A program made the translations under genes and the position numbers. From Ciona intestinalis (Eukaryota > Chordata > Ascidiacea > Phlebobranchia > Cionidae), in contig NC_020168.2 of assembly GCF_000224145.3 (NCBI RefSeq), forward strand, positions 6,243,792 through 6,307,791: DNA of 64,000 bases. Direction: 5' to 3'. Of this stretch, positions 1 through 18,040 are shown one piece after another. Position 1 is the first letter of the stretch. Every line of letters begins with the position of its first letter. The notes beneath the pieces are model-generated. The model saw nothing but the letters and a program-made list of their open reading frames with translations. It made no database searches and had not been told where the DNA came from.

Positions 1-436
1 CGGTTTTTCGAAAAGTATACCCTGGTGGACAAGTACCTGCAGTTAACTGATCAAAGTGAGCAATTTGGTCACGACTTATGAAGGTATCCATTTCATCTTC
101 AGCATACGGTCGATTAAGAGGGGGCTTTCTGGTTGTTTCAACCGTTGGTAAGCAAGATGCTTTCTCAGCAAGGGCAATCTCGGACGGTATTGTGGGGACT
201 GGATTCAATTGCCAATTCAATTTATTTCTACATTTCCCAAGGATCAAAAACTGCGGTTCAAAATGTTTGATGCACATCACATTGTTATTCGTTGGGTAAA
301 AATTGGGGTCATTTACAAATCTAATCCATTGCCTTAATAACTCGGGTTTGTCGAATGGAAACGCAAACGCAGACAGCTTTTCGGGATTTGAGGCATAGCC
401 AGATTTGCAACCATAAGCGGCACATTTATTTACCAT
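1..436 (-). CDS. THAP-domain protein, 5' part (runs off the left edge)
   Basis: Reading minus from an ATG at 436 gives an open frame of 145 codons to the window edge. The protein begins MVNKCAAYGCKSGY and has the C2CH layout of a THAP zinc finger: two Cys near residues 5 and 10, then MCIKHFEPQF (Cys and His) near residues 60-64, a conserved Trp (RQWIRF) between, and the family's closing proline motif (NPVPTIP). THAP domains bind DNA in a sequence-specific way. After the finger comes an acidic stretch and then DQIAHFDQLT, which resembles the segment after THAP in P-element-like transposases. It could therefore be a THAP host gene or the N-terminus of a P-type transposase; the rest lies outside the window. 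THAP call firm, subtype open. Confidence 0.8.
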   Translation of the reverse strand, partial: MVNKCAAYGCKSGYASNPEKLSAFAFPFDKPELLRQWIRFVNDPNFYPTNNNVMCIKHFEPQFLILGKCRNKLNWQLNPVPTIPSEIALAEKASCLPTVETTRKPPLNRPYAEDEMDTFISRDQIAHFDQLTAGTCPPGYTFRKT

Positions 437-1320
437 TCTTACTATCTTCAAACAAACAAAAATATACCAGAATAGAGTTGTATCACGATTTCCTGTACTT
501 CTTCCTAATCTTCAAATCTTCGTATCGTTATCTCCATGTATAATATCATACTACAGTACGGACAGACAAAGCAAAAAATGCAATTTTAAATTACGTAACA
601 ATCGCAAAACAATGCGAGACTATGTGTTAATAATGGGCATTATTTTAAACAATAGGCCTGTTAGCTCGGACCAGTCAAAACCGACTTATAGGGCCGTATC
701 TTTAGTAGGCCATGCTTTGCCCCATGCCCCGTTTTGTCCTACCCTACTTTATACGAATGGAAAACTATTACACGCCCGCGCCTTTTATACTCGCTGGACG
801 TCCACTCGTACGAAACTATTGTTTAAGTTAAATTAACTTTGTCCTGATATGTATAATGATAGGAAACGAAGCCAAAGAACACTATACAACAGCAAAGCCG
901 ATTCATCGTCATCGTCACGCATGTACACCCCTTGATTGGTAGTCCGTAACAACAAAGAACACCATATCATTAACTAAAGTTTGAAACCATATTGCTGCAG
1001 AAAATATACTCCAAAATTTTGTAAAAAATGGGAGTTACGCATTGCGCAGTGCCAGGTTGCAACTGGTCAATGAAATTAGCGAAGGCTAAAATCGCCGTCC
1101 GGCTCAAGCGTGACGGGACATTACGTCATAAAAGGACAAACACTAGTCGGCCTCCCTGTTGTATAGTGTTCTTTGACGAAACATCCTTTCTTTTCGTAAG
1201 AGCGTACGAAACAATGAAGCTTGATAGAGAATTAGTTACGTTAGTTACAAAACACATGTCGTGCCTGTATACGCAACGTTGTGGGCCTAAACAGCATTTG
1301 TTCCCGCCATGAATTATTAG
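437..1320. other. Non-coding stretch upstream of the THAP gene
   Basis: No convincing exon on either strand. The only structure seen is a 20-bp perfect inverted repeat (separate entry). A short end-like motif near 735-762 (CCCCGTTTTGTCCTACCC) resembles the outer end of the local MITE but is not enough to call a copy. Short open frames here show no family match. Confidence 0.5.
873..1175. repeat. Inverted repeat with 20-bp perfect arms
   Basis: The arm at 873-892 (CAAAGAACACTATACAACAG) is the exact reverse complement of 1156-1175. The arms enclose about 263 bp without coding features. They could be the terminal repeats of a small non-autonomous DNA element or a cruciform. No clear target-site duplication was seen, so the element boundaries are not established. 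Confidence 0.6.
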
Positions 1321-1518
1321 TACAGTAGGGTGGAGGATGATGGGACACCGTTTCGTTTAGTTTTCTCTTTTCATTTGGTGGTAAACAAAGAACATTCAAT
1401 GAATTATAGAACCGTATCTTCACGACTTCCACAGACCGTTGTCTATTGTTTAAAACACGATGAGGCTATTTGGATATTATGTGTTAAAGGTGTCCCATCT
1501 TCTCCCACTCTACTATAC
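1321..1518 (+). mobile_element. MITE family A, copy 1
   Basis: Starts with the family's terminal motif (AGTAGGGTGGAGGATGATGG) and ends with its reverse complement (CCCATCTTCTCCCACTCTAC). The interior has the shared stretches GGTAAACAAAGAACATTCAA and GTTTAAAACACGAT. About 200 bp, non-coding, flanked by TA-rich sequence. Confidence 0.9.
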
Positions 1519-1530
1519 TATTAGTACAAT

Positions 1531-2481
1531 TTCTTTGTTGTTTTTAATTAATTTGGTCCTCGCTACTGCATTAGAAGAGGTAAATAAAACTATGAGAAGA
1601 AAATTATCAACAAAACAACAGTCGTTAAAACACGCTATGGATAATAAATTAGGAAAAGCATCAATTAAAAAGCGTGATGGCTGTTTAACCCAAGATACGG
1701 TAAGCTCGCTGAACTACAGTTAACTAATTGCACAACATTTAGCTAATTCACATTTCTTATTCTTTCGAACAACAAAAACTACCAGCAGAAGCAACATGTC
1801 AAGTTATAACCAAAATATAGCATTAAATCCATCTTTCATTTTAAAGCCAATAACCTCACACCCATCCTTTATATTGAAAGCTTGGCCAATATTTGCCAAG
1901 TCGATTCCCTGTCTCGCGGGGTAAATTTATCTAATACAATGTAAAGCCTACGTAAGTAAATTTATCTAATACAATGTAAAGCCTACGTAGAGACGTAGAG
2001 TAAAACACCAAGTGCCTCCATATACAGACGTTCCTATGTATTACAGATGTTACCGAAGTATGGATCTAAAAAGCAGTTTTACCGGTCGTTTATAATACCT
2101 TTTTTTTTATAAAATGATAATGAACACTAACAGCAAAACACTAGTAAGTACACATAAACACACAAACACACACACATATGTATATACCTCCATCAGAGCT
2201 CCGCAATTTAATATAAACTAAAATCCAGAAAAGCTATATACATATATATATTTAAACTGTTTTTTTTGCCAAGCATACTATGAATCGAAAAACAACTCAA
2301 GAGTATTTACAGTAGTGAGGTTTCATCGTACCACAAGCATATAAAGACAGTATAGTCGGTTAAATTCCGGAAAGGCTCTATTGGGATAGGTTAAACGTCA
2401 TCGTTTCCCGTGCCACAAAATAATACGCCTGGATTATAATATTGTAACTTATGCTTATTATATGCTGCTACCATTATAAAT
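1531..2481. other. Intergenic, no gene seen
   Basis: AT-rich sequence without a supported exon. It contains a two-copy 35-bp tandem duplication (1921-1990), a T-run near 2100 and a CA/TA simple stretch near 2150-2190. The 87-residue open frame at 1460-1723 is lysine-rich, begins inside a MITE copy and matches nothing recognised. Confidence 0.5.
1921..1990. repeat. Tandem duplication, 35-bp unit, two copies
   Basis: The unit beginning GTAAATTTATCTAATACAAT occurs at 1921-1955 and again at 1956-1990, differing at the last base. It looks recent and non-coding. Confidence 0.9.
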
Positions 2482-2681
2482 GTAGAGTAGGGTGGGGGAA
2501 GATGGGACACCTTTTCAATCTATTTTCTCTTCCAATTTGGTAGTAAACAAACATTCAACGTTTTTATATAAAACTTTATCCTCACGGCTCCCATAGACCG
2601 TTGTTAATTGTTTAAAACACGATCAGGATACTTAGTTATTATGTGTCAAAGGTGGCCCATCTTCCCCCACCCTACTCTATT
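2482..2681 (+). mobile_element. MITE family A, copy 2 (near-intact)
   Basis: Near-consensus copy. The left end GTAGGGTGG...GATGGGACACC is mirrored by CCCATCTTCCCCCACCCTAC on the right, and TAGAG/CTCTA extend the inverted repeat. It is about 200 bp and lies 9 bp from a copy in the opposite orientation. Confidence 0.93.
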
Positions 2682-2690
2682 AACAACCTG

Positions 2691-2887
2691 TATAGTAGGG
2701 ATGCGGGTAAGATAGACCACCTTTAGCACATAATAATCAAATAACCTAATAGTATTTTTAACAAATAACAACGGTCTATGGGATCATGGGGATACGGTTT
2801 TATAATTCTTTGAATGTTCTTTGTTTACTACAAAATGGAACGAGAAAATAGAATGAAAGGTATCCCACCTTCCCCCACCCTAATATA
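2691..2887 (-). mobile_element. MITE family A, copy 3 (inverted relative to copy 2)
   Basis: Reverse-oriented copy: TTTAGCACATAATAATCAAA follows the left end and AGAATGAAAGGTATCCC precedes the right end. TATA-type flank at the left. It makes a back-to-back pair with copy 2. Confidence 0.88.
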
Positions 2888-2889
2888 TA

Positions 2890-3078
2890 ACGTATTAAAG
2901 TAAGACGGTTCAAGTTTTCATTCTCTTTTATAACATATGGTAGTAAATAAATAAAGAATAATTAAAAAATTCTGTAACCGTATCGCCACGACTCTAAAAG
3001 GTTGTTAATTGTTAAAAACACGATCAAGAAATATGGAACATTAAGTACCAAAAGTATCTTGACGAAGTTACTGTATAT
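2890..3078 (+). mobile_element. MITE family B, eroded copy
   Basis: Shows the internal order of the second subfamily (TTTTCATTCTCTTTTAT, then a TGGTAGTAAATAAA-like block, then TGTTAATTGTTAAAAACACG, then a TATCTTG-like end) but has lost clear terminal repeats. Confidence 0.55.
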
Positions 3079-3510
3079 AAATAAAAGTGACTATACTGGA
3101 AATGCACTTATTCATTACAACTATTGAACTGACTCACTTACCTCTATTGTTGCACCACAAATTCAAATATAAAAAATGCCCCAACGAATATAAAAAAAAG
3201 ATCTCTGTCATTTTTATATCTTATATAACAATTCTCAAAAAGAATAAAAACGGGCCTAACACAGAAAAAAAAATTGTTTAAATGTTTTTTTTTTGGCGTG
3301 TTGCGACAACCGTTCAGTCTACAACCGAAGAACTTAATGTTTCTTGCTGTCGACACCAGCATGCAAGGATCAAGATGCTTCCTTTTAGAAGTTCCAGAAA
3401 AAAAAAAACAGAAAAACGCAAGTGCTTTGTTTTATTTAGAAATTAGTAAGTTCTCTATATTAATTTATGTTTTACCATTTCTATTTTATTATTGCTGTGT
3501 TATGGAGTTG

Positions 3511-3748
3511 AATGCTATTGAATGCTATTGAATGCTATTGAATGCTATTGAATGCTATTGAATGCTATTGAATGCTATTGAATGCTATTGAATGCTATTG
3601 AATGCTATTGAATGCTATTGAATGCTATTGAATGCTATTGAATGCTATTGAATGCTATTGAATGCTATTGAATGCTATTGAATGCTATTGAATGCTATTG
3701 AATGCTATTGAATGCTATTGAATGCTATTGAATGCTATTGAATGCTAT
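3511..3748. repeat. Perfect 10-bp satellite, (AATGCTATTG) x 23.8
   Basis: Twenty-three perfect units plus eight bases of a twenty-fourth. No unit differs from another, which suggests recent expansion or homogenisation. The region is non-coding. A 10-bp period is close to one turn of the DNA helix. Confidence 0.99.
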
Positions 3749-3978
3749 GTAATTTCATTTATTTTACATATTGAATATATGGGGACTTTCACACAATCAG
3801 TCAGTCAGTTCTCTATATAGAATTATATGTACCATATATATTTCATTATTGCTGTTTAATTTACATATTGGATGTAGGGATTTTGTGTGTAGTTTAGAAC
3901 ACATTTTAAAGTGTCACCAAGTACATATTCTCAATTATTCAACTGCATTAGGTTAGGGGACTTTAAACTCAAGTTTAA

Positions 3979-4167
3979 TGAGTGAAAAAGATGGGACACC
4001 TTTTCATTCCATTTTCTCGTCCTATTTGGTAGTAAACAAAGAACAAATAAGTTTTATAAAACCATATGTCTACGACTTTCTCAGATCACTGTTAACTGCG
4101 AAAACGCGATCAGGATATTTAGAGATTATGTGCTAAAAGGTGTCCCGTCTTCCCTCACCCTTATATA
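3979..4167 (+). mobile_element. MITE family A, copy 5
   Basis: GATGGGACACCTTTTCATTC near the left end and AGGTGTCCCGTCTTCCCTCA near the right end. The left terminus is eroded. Interior order matches the family. Confidence 0.85.
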
Positions 4168-6871
4168 CAATTAGTTTTTTTTTATATGTATCTAAGGAGA
4201 AAATTAGTCGCTTTAAAAGCAGAGCGGAATATTATTTTGTTGCCGTTGCTGCCACTAGGCAAATGTTATATTATAAATAAATGACTTCAACCGGTAAAAG
4301 GCACTATTGAACAAACATTTCTTGTGCCACATGTTAAAACTTCATCAAGGTATGATATTAACAATGTCTATGGCTCACGAAATGTTGGTACAATAAAATT
4401 CTTTATCGAAATGTCCATTTATTTAAATTAATAAATATTTGTTTAAGTTACAGCGAAGATTCCAACCACGCCCAGGAGGCTGCTTCGCTTGTGGTCGTTG
4501 AGGTTTTTTTACCAGGACCTCTCGCCAGTAGCCCTAGTTATACCTGGGCCTTGATCTTAAGAGGAACAAGGCACGCTAGGCAGCGATCGACGCCACTTAT
4601 CGATTTTCGAAACGCGTGGCGATTGCATACGATTGCGAAATTTCCATAAACACGCACAACATACACAACCAAGAACTGCAACCTGGACTGACCGTCTCAT
4701 AAACTGAACTTACACCTCCCAACACACCATCGTTATACGTGGCTTACCGCGTTAAGAGGTGTACTGTGAGAAATTTGAAACGGGACACAAGAAATTGGAC
4801 ACGACACACACTTCTGTCCTAGCATTGGCTGATCCAATGAGTTAAAGATAGAAAAATATAAAAGGGGTGAGCTGTAGCACCTAATCATTTGCACCAGAAT
4901 TCTTTGTATGTATAGGTTTGTGAAAATATGAAGTGTAGAACTGTGTATTCTGAGTCACCATGGTTGGAAAAGCTATATAGCTAGAGAGGCTCCCGAGGGT
5001 TAGGCCCGAGGGTTAACAATTAAGGGCGAAATACTTATTTTCTCTTAGATAGAGCCCCAAAAATTAGCTAGGCTCCCAAAGTCACTGCCACATCATTGGA
5101 GTAGAGGTTGCAGAGATTGAACGCGCATAACATCTGTACGAAATCGATTCCCATTCATTGGCATTTTTGTGAAAAAACGAAAACAAAACTGTAAAACAAA
5201 AACGGAGCTCCGCGCAACGTAAAAGTATGAGAAAGCGCAACGTAAAAACAAAATAAAACAAAAAGCGCACGTAAGTTTATCTAAAAGACAAAAAATCACG
5301 CAAAAATCAGTGGCGAACGCAAAAAAATCAAAATTGCCAATGATTGGAAATGAATACGAACATCATGTATACAAAATCTCCGACACCCCATGCAAGCCTC
5401 TTATCCGCCGCAATGACAACCCCATTTAAACTACCAAACATCAGGGTTCGACAATAGTAGTAGACGGTACATAGACTTGAGAATTTGTATTGGAAATATT
5501 ACCCATATGAACTGAGACGTTTAGCCCCTAATATACAGTCCAGTAACACTTTCATTTATATTACACAAAAGCTTAAAGCAATCCGTGTTGAAATTCAGTC
5601 ATATTTTTGTTAATAAAGATTTGAAATTTCCCCACCATGGATTTATCAGAATATTACAGTTCACTTCGTGTGTAGTGTAATTGTGTATCATTACATATAA
5701 TAAACATCACAATCCCCCAACACCACCATACCCCATCCCATACAAGCATTCTCTATGGGCCAATATAGTAATATTAAATATTAAGAACCGTTTATTTCGC
5801 CGCCGCAAGCCGTCGCATCGCGTCGCAATAACTAATTTGTTTACGAAGTGGGGCAACTGCATAAGAACGGATTTGGGAGCTAACTATATCTTGCTTTACC
5901 GCAAGATTAGTCATGCCGAGTGACTTTCGGAATCACTTTATCCGCCGCCGCTGCGTCGCATATTCGCGCTTGTTGTCAATTCAAAATGGAATGACAACAG
6001 AACTGGCAACTGAAAAAATATTTATTTGGTTAATGTTTTTTAGGAGGGCCTAACAGGGGCCTGACATTTTTAGTTATTTTTGATCCCTACCCTAGTCGCA
6101 GGTTTGGCGCCTAATTGTTTTGCAGTTGGAACCCGCCAGCTTTCGCTGACCGGACTTTTAACCAACCGGCGTGTTGGAATATGGTTTTCGCAAACCAGGC
6201 ACTGCTTGTTTGGCCTGAGTACAATGACACGTGTTGTGCCGACCGCGGGTGCAGTGTCCCAGTTCTGTCTAACTCAAACTTCCTAACAGCGATCCCTAGT
6301 TATAGCGATGTCACTTCTACCTATCTGATGCCGACTGTCCGGCCTTGCTGATAAGTGACACCAGGAGTATGGGTTAAAGTTGGAGAAATCTGACCTGCGC
6401 GCACCGTTCTTATGCAGGTTGTTTACACACACATACACAAACATGGAGAAATAAAACCCAAGATTCCCAACCACGTTACATTACTAACGTGTACAAAGGT
6501 GGACTTCAATTATTCTTTTGATCTCCGTATACTTCCCCACATCACACACAGTGTACCACAAACATTCAATTTTAAACAAGCATTCAATAAAAGGGACTTT
6601 TTATGCTACAGCTCACGTAAGTTAGTATTTACATCGACTAAGTATTTACATCGACTAAGAATAAATCTTAGTCTGAATATGCTATGGCTCCATCTTCGTT
6701 CTTGAGCTTTTCGTTCCGTAGTTTCTGTAGAAATACATAAAACTTTATACTGATATGTATGTATACCCAGGACCAAGCACACATTTTGCTGTAACAGTTC
6801 TTTTATTATAATATCGTAAACGTAAGTTTAACGCTACAATAAATTTAGGAAGTGCTAAAACACCAAAAACG
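4168..6871. other. Intergenic, no gene recognised; two GC-richer islands
   Basis: No exon could be supported. Islands at about 4450-4640 and 6085-6480 are clearly GC-richer than their surroundings. They share the short motifs CCTAGTTATA and AAGATTCC(C)AACCACG, but in different order. A third block (5780-5975) has CGCCGCCGC...CGTCGCAT motifs at both ends. These may be repeat remnants, promoter-like CpG-rich segments or untranslated exons; the sequence alone does not decide. A 17-bp tandem duplication lies near 6620-6655. Confidence 0.4.
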
Positions 6872-7709
6872 TCATTTACTTTTAAATCGTTTAAAATTCT
6901 GTTTAAGTAACTTGTAAATTGACTTTTCATACCATCTCGTGTTTTTTTCGTCTAGCAATTCTTTGTTTCGCGTAATAATCGTAATCATTATTTGCTCATA
7001 GGACGCGTTGGTTCTGTGAAGCATTTCTAGATGATCCTGCTTCGGACATAACTCTGTAATGGTGAAACAACGTTAACATATTGTATTCATTACATGGAAA
7101 GAATAACATAATGTTACTGCAAGGGCGAGGTATTTTGGGTAGCTGGGACACTTTATTTTATTTTCTCGTCCAATTTGGAAGACAAAAATAACATTTAAAG
7201 ATTTATAAAATCGTGTCCTCACGACTCCCATACACCATTAAGATCAGGATATTTGGATGTAATTTGCTAAAATTATCCCTTTCACCACCCTACTGTAGGT
7301 ATTGACATAGAGTATACGGGTGTCGATATATTTGCACTTACCGGTTATGCAGGTCAACTGTGCGGTAACGAACTTGTAAATATGTCGTTTCGGAGTTAAT
7401 ATATCATGCTCCTTGTATGTTGGATTGCTGTAATAACAATATTGTTTAAGAGCATTGATATCAGAACATAATTTACAAAAAAATCGTTTTAAGGTAAAAA
7501 CTATATAAATTCTTACACGATTTTGCTTTGATTTTGACTGGCGTCAACTATATTATAACAAACTGAAGCCAATATGAACTACGGGTAATTATGCGCTTAA
7601 CTTACAAGCAGCGTCAAAGTAGGAACAATCTGTTATATAATAAAGATACAAACTTACTTTTATGTCCAACGCTACATGGCCGGCTGTCACTCAAAGCATC
7701 TTCATTCAT
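6872..7709 (-). CDS. Unrecognised 129-residue protein, five exons including a 24-nt microexon
   Basis: Exons (minus): 7709-7658, 7629-7606, 7562-7517, 7427-7342, 7053-6872. All four introns have GT/AG ends, mostly GTAAGT donors, and every junction keeps phase. The total is 390 nt including the stop. An in-frame stop lies upstream of the ATG, which fixes the start. The protein opens MNEDALSDSRPCSVGH, then KNCSYFDAAFCYNIVDASQN, includes HDILTPKRHIYKFVTAQLTC, and ends in a basic tail (QNFKRFKSK). It is Cys-containing with a helical-looking lysine-rich C-terminal half and no obvious signal peptide or membrane helix. I recognise no family. Intron 4 carries a MITE. The phase-perfect splice chain is the main evidence that the gene is real. 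Confidence 0.65.
7131..7297 (+). mobile_element. MITE family A, eroded copy inside an intron
   Basis: AGCTGGGACACTTTATTTTA at the left and TTTCACCACCCTACTGTA at the right, with family interior blocks shortened. It lies wholly within intron 4 of the small gene at 6872-7709. Confidence 0.75.
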
Positions 7710-8464
7710 GAGCGAGATAATATTGATGTGATTTGAACAGAAGACTTTGGTATTTTTACTTCAATGTAGATTCAAATAATTTAAACTTTTAAAGAATATA
7801 AACTAACCAGCTCTAAATCAAACGTTAACATTAATATATACAACAATTAAATATTAATACAGTACAACAAATAACATATTCTGCTCATAAATTGCATATT
7901 CAATGCTAAAACAAGCTCTTAACAGAACCTAGCTGCCCTCACTTAACTACATTATAACTTCAGACTTCCACCACCGTGTTCCGTAACGATGGCAAACCAA
8001 AAGAACAAACCGCTTCCCAAACTCACATTCGCAAAGATGAAAACGTGTTGAACACATGGAATACTGGAAGCTGATTGGTTAATTGGTAGGAGCACCAGCG
8101 CAAAATTGCGACGCAGCAACGCAAATTTAATTTCGTGCAAATTCCAGCGCCCAGTGTTGCTCCTTTAAAACTCCAATGCGCGAATTTAGTGGTTAGGATT
8201 TGATTAATAATAACTTAACATCCGGTAACACTGAAATCTATTTTTAGTAACAGCGGATTGTGAAGGTTACACCAATAATTATTTTTGCCGAAATTCCTGT
8301 GACTTGATGTGAACACATGGCAAACATTTATGTCACAGCAATTACACGGATTGATTATTTGCCTACAGACCTTGCGAAACATAAGTTATACAAAAACTAT
8401 AAAAATAAAGATTTGTTTAAATTAAGTTAGTTTAAAAGTGGTTATGACCCTTATGTTAATACAT

Positions 8465-8659
8465 ATAGTAGGGCGGGGTAAGATGGGACACCTCTTCATT
8501 CTATTTGCTCGTCCCATTTTGTACTATAAACGAAGAATATTCAAAGAATTATAAAACCGTATCCTCACGGCTCCCACAGACCAATACCACTTTTTAAAAC
8601 ACGGTCAGGATATTTGGATATTTTGTACTAAAGTTGTCCCGTCTTCAACCATCATATTA
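8465..8659 (+). mobile_element. MITE family A, copy 7
   Basis: AGTAGGGCGGGGTAAGATGG at the left, TTGTCCCGTCTTCAACC at the right, family interior present (ATAAAACCGTATCCTCACGG). Confidence 0.88.
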
Positions 8660-8780
8660 TATCTCATTTTACTTTAATGTATCATTATTCGTTTTTTACG
8701 TATCTACAAATAATAGAATACAGTGGCACCTGTACAGACAACATACTTTTTTGATAACATATATACCTTTATACGCGCAT

Positions 8781-8971
8781 GTAGGGTGGGGGAAGATGGG
8801 ACACTTTTTCGTTTAGTTTTCTCTTTCCATTTGGTAGTAAACAAAGAACATTCAATGAATTATAAAACCGTATCCTCACGACTTCCACAGACCGTTGTTA
8901 ATTGTTTAAAACACGATCAGGCTATTTGGATATTATGTTTTAAAGGTGTCCCATCTTCCCCCACCCTACTA
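8781..8971 (+). mobile_element. MITE family A, copy 8 (near-intact)
   Basis: Almost perfect terminal repeats (GTAGGGTGGGGGAAGATGGG and its mirror CCATCTTCCCCCACCCTAC). The interior is very close to copy 1 at 1321, both having the uncommon GTTTAGTTTTCTCTTT variant, so the two share a recent source. Confidence 0.93.
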
Positions 8972-9204
8972 TTTAACACTTAATATGCCAATTGTGGCCT
9001 AAATCCTCATTTTCGTGCTTTGCTGTAGGACCACACCATACGAAATAGAATCAAATTTACCTTTATAAAGATAAGCTGTCATAACTCTTTCTGATCATTC
9101 GTATGTTGGTTAACGAGATACCGTCAGCACCTAAACTCCATATTTTCTAATTGTGTTTTACGAGTTAACAGCTCTTTTTCAAGAGTTGTAAGAATAAAGT
9201 TAGA

Positions 9205-9281
9205 CGATTTTGTAAATATTATTTACTTTCTACCAAATAGGTCGAAAATAGAAAATGAAAACTTCTTTCCCCAACCTACTA
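9205..9281 (-). mobile_element. MITE fragment (one end only)
   Basis: Reverse-oriented right part: ATTTACTTTCTACCAAAT, then GAAAATAGAAAATG, then a weakened terminal CCCCAACCTACTA. The other half is missing. Confidence 0.65.
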
Positions 9282-9481
9282 CACCAGTTCTACCTCCGCT
9301 ACATTAAATTGTTACAGAAACTCATTTCATATTTCTGCTACGTATTCGAAAACATGTGAATTCCATGGCCTATCTATTAATCCCAAAACCTACCCTACAA
9401 CTTACTACAAACTGAATTTTCAACGCAATCAATTTAGTTTCCATTTTATTACCGATAAACCGCATAAACACAATATTTTCA

Positions 9482-17175
<7,694 letters not shown>

Positions 17176-17192
17176 CTTTATTTATCTTCACT
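17176..17192 (-). promoter_or_regulatory. Splice acceptor and 16-nt leader just before NOP2 ATG
   Basis: TTATTTTCACAG ends right before 17192, leaving a leader of about 17 nt before the NOP2 ATG at 17175. It could be a spliced-leader trans-splice site, known for many Ciona genes and operons, or the cis partner of the donor at 17450 in the upstream gene. No leader sequence is encoded here. Confidence 0.6.
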
Positions 17193-17441
17193 CTGTGAAA
17201 ATAAGTTTATATTAACATAAGTTTTATAGCAAACTCAGCGGTGTTGGTTTTATAAAATTCCAGAATTGCAAAATAATTTTATTTTTTAAAGAATACTTCC
17301 TAGAAAACATTGCAAATGAAAAATTTATGGGTTAATAATGCAAGTCTGCAACCCCTGAAAAGGGGGGTGGAAGCTTGATATCCTGCACATATGGAAACAT
17401 TTTATATTGTAACTTTGCAACTCATATTATATAGCATCAAC

Positions 17442-18040
17442 TTAACTTACACTGTAATATTTATCCCTCAGTTGTTCGTAAACACTTTTTCTTTCTGCCC
17501 TCAAATACGGAAACTTCTTTCTATATTCCTCCCAATCTTCTTCCTTTGTTAGATCAAGACGAACGTTTCGATCCCCGTTTCGACTGCAGGAAAATAGAAA
17601 TAAAACAGTTTCAGTGTAAACAGCGGCTCCTAGTAGACCAAATCAGATCTCTTCAGATCTCTTAAAAAATACTTTTTAAACAGTCAGTTTGAAAAAAATA
17701 AACATTAAATTTTTTAAAACAGTCAATTTAAAAAAAAATGTTATTTTTAGCAAGCGTGTGGAATATTTGCAGACTATATGGAGATTACGACTAAACTTTA
17801 TGATTTCCCCAAAACCAATAAAAGCCAGACCACTTACATGTTCTCTACCACAAAGTATCCGATAAACAGTGCAATGGTCCCGGCAACTGCAAGGGCGTCG
17901 TAATTTGTTAAAAATCTTCGAGAACGAATTCGCTGCGGACTTTGCAAGCGACGTTTTAAAACTTTCTCACGAAGTTTGGCGCTCTCGTGTGGCAGAATTG
18001 ATGTGTCAATAATTTCAGATTTGGAAACACTTTTTCCCAT
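17442..18040 (-). CDS. Small single-pass membrane protein, function unknown
   Basis: Two exons (minus): 18040-17838 and 17583-17442 (or a donor at 17451, see below). The protein is about 114 residues: MGKSVSKSEIIDTS..., a very basic stretch (REKVLKRRLQSPQRIRSRRF), one hydrophobic helix (ALAVAGTIALFIGYFVVENM) near residues 47-67, then a charged, Tyr-rich tail (EDWEEYRKKFPYLRAERKSV). Basic segment, one helix and short charged tail recall small mitochondrial assembly proteins of the inner membrane, but I recognise no specific family. The MGKS start was preferred over an in-frame ATG at 18088 because the extra residues are Cys-rich and unlike an N-terminus. The stop overlaps a strong donor (AGT/GTAAGT), and NOP2 begins only 266 bp downstream. 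Confidence 0.75.

Larger units (their letters stand above)
7710..9481. other. Intergenic, MITE-rich, no gene seen
   Basis: Between the small gene and the 3' end of NOP2. Apart from MITE copies (8465-8659, 8781-8971, part at 9205-9281) I see AT-rich sequence. A moderately GC-richer stretch near 7960-8190 could hold the promoter of the minus-strand small gene, but no core element is clear. Confidence 0.5.

Noticed and set aside
78-299. 73-residue plus-strand open frame
   Set aside because: It is the antisense of the THAP finger coding sequence.
1028-1312. Plus-strand frame opening MGVTHCAVPGCNWSMK, reminiscent of a THAP or zinc-finger start
   Set aside because: Only two Cys fit; the rest has no C2CH pattern, no splice support, and the frame crosses the inverted-repeat arm at 1156-1175.
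3511-3748. Array resembling a CRISPR by regular spacing
   Set aside because: Units are contiguous with no spacers and the genome is eukaryotic; it is a plain satellite.
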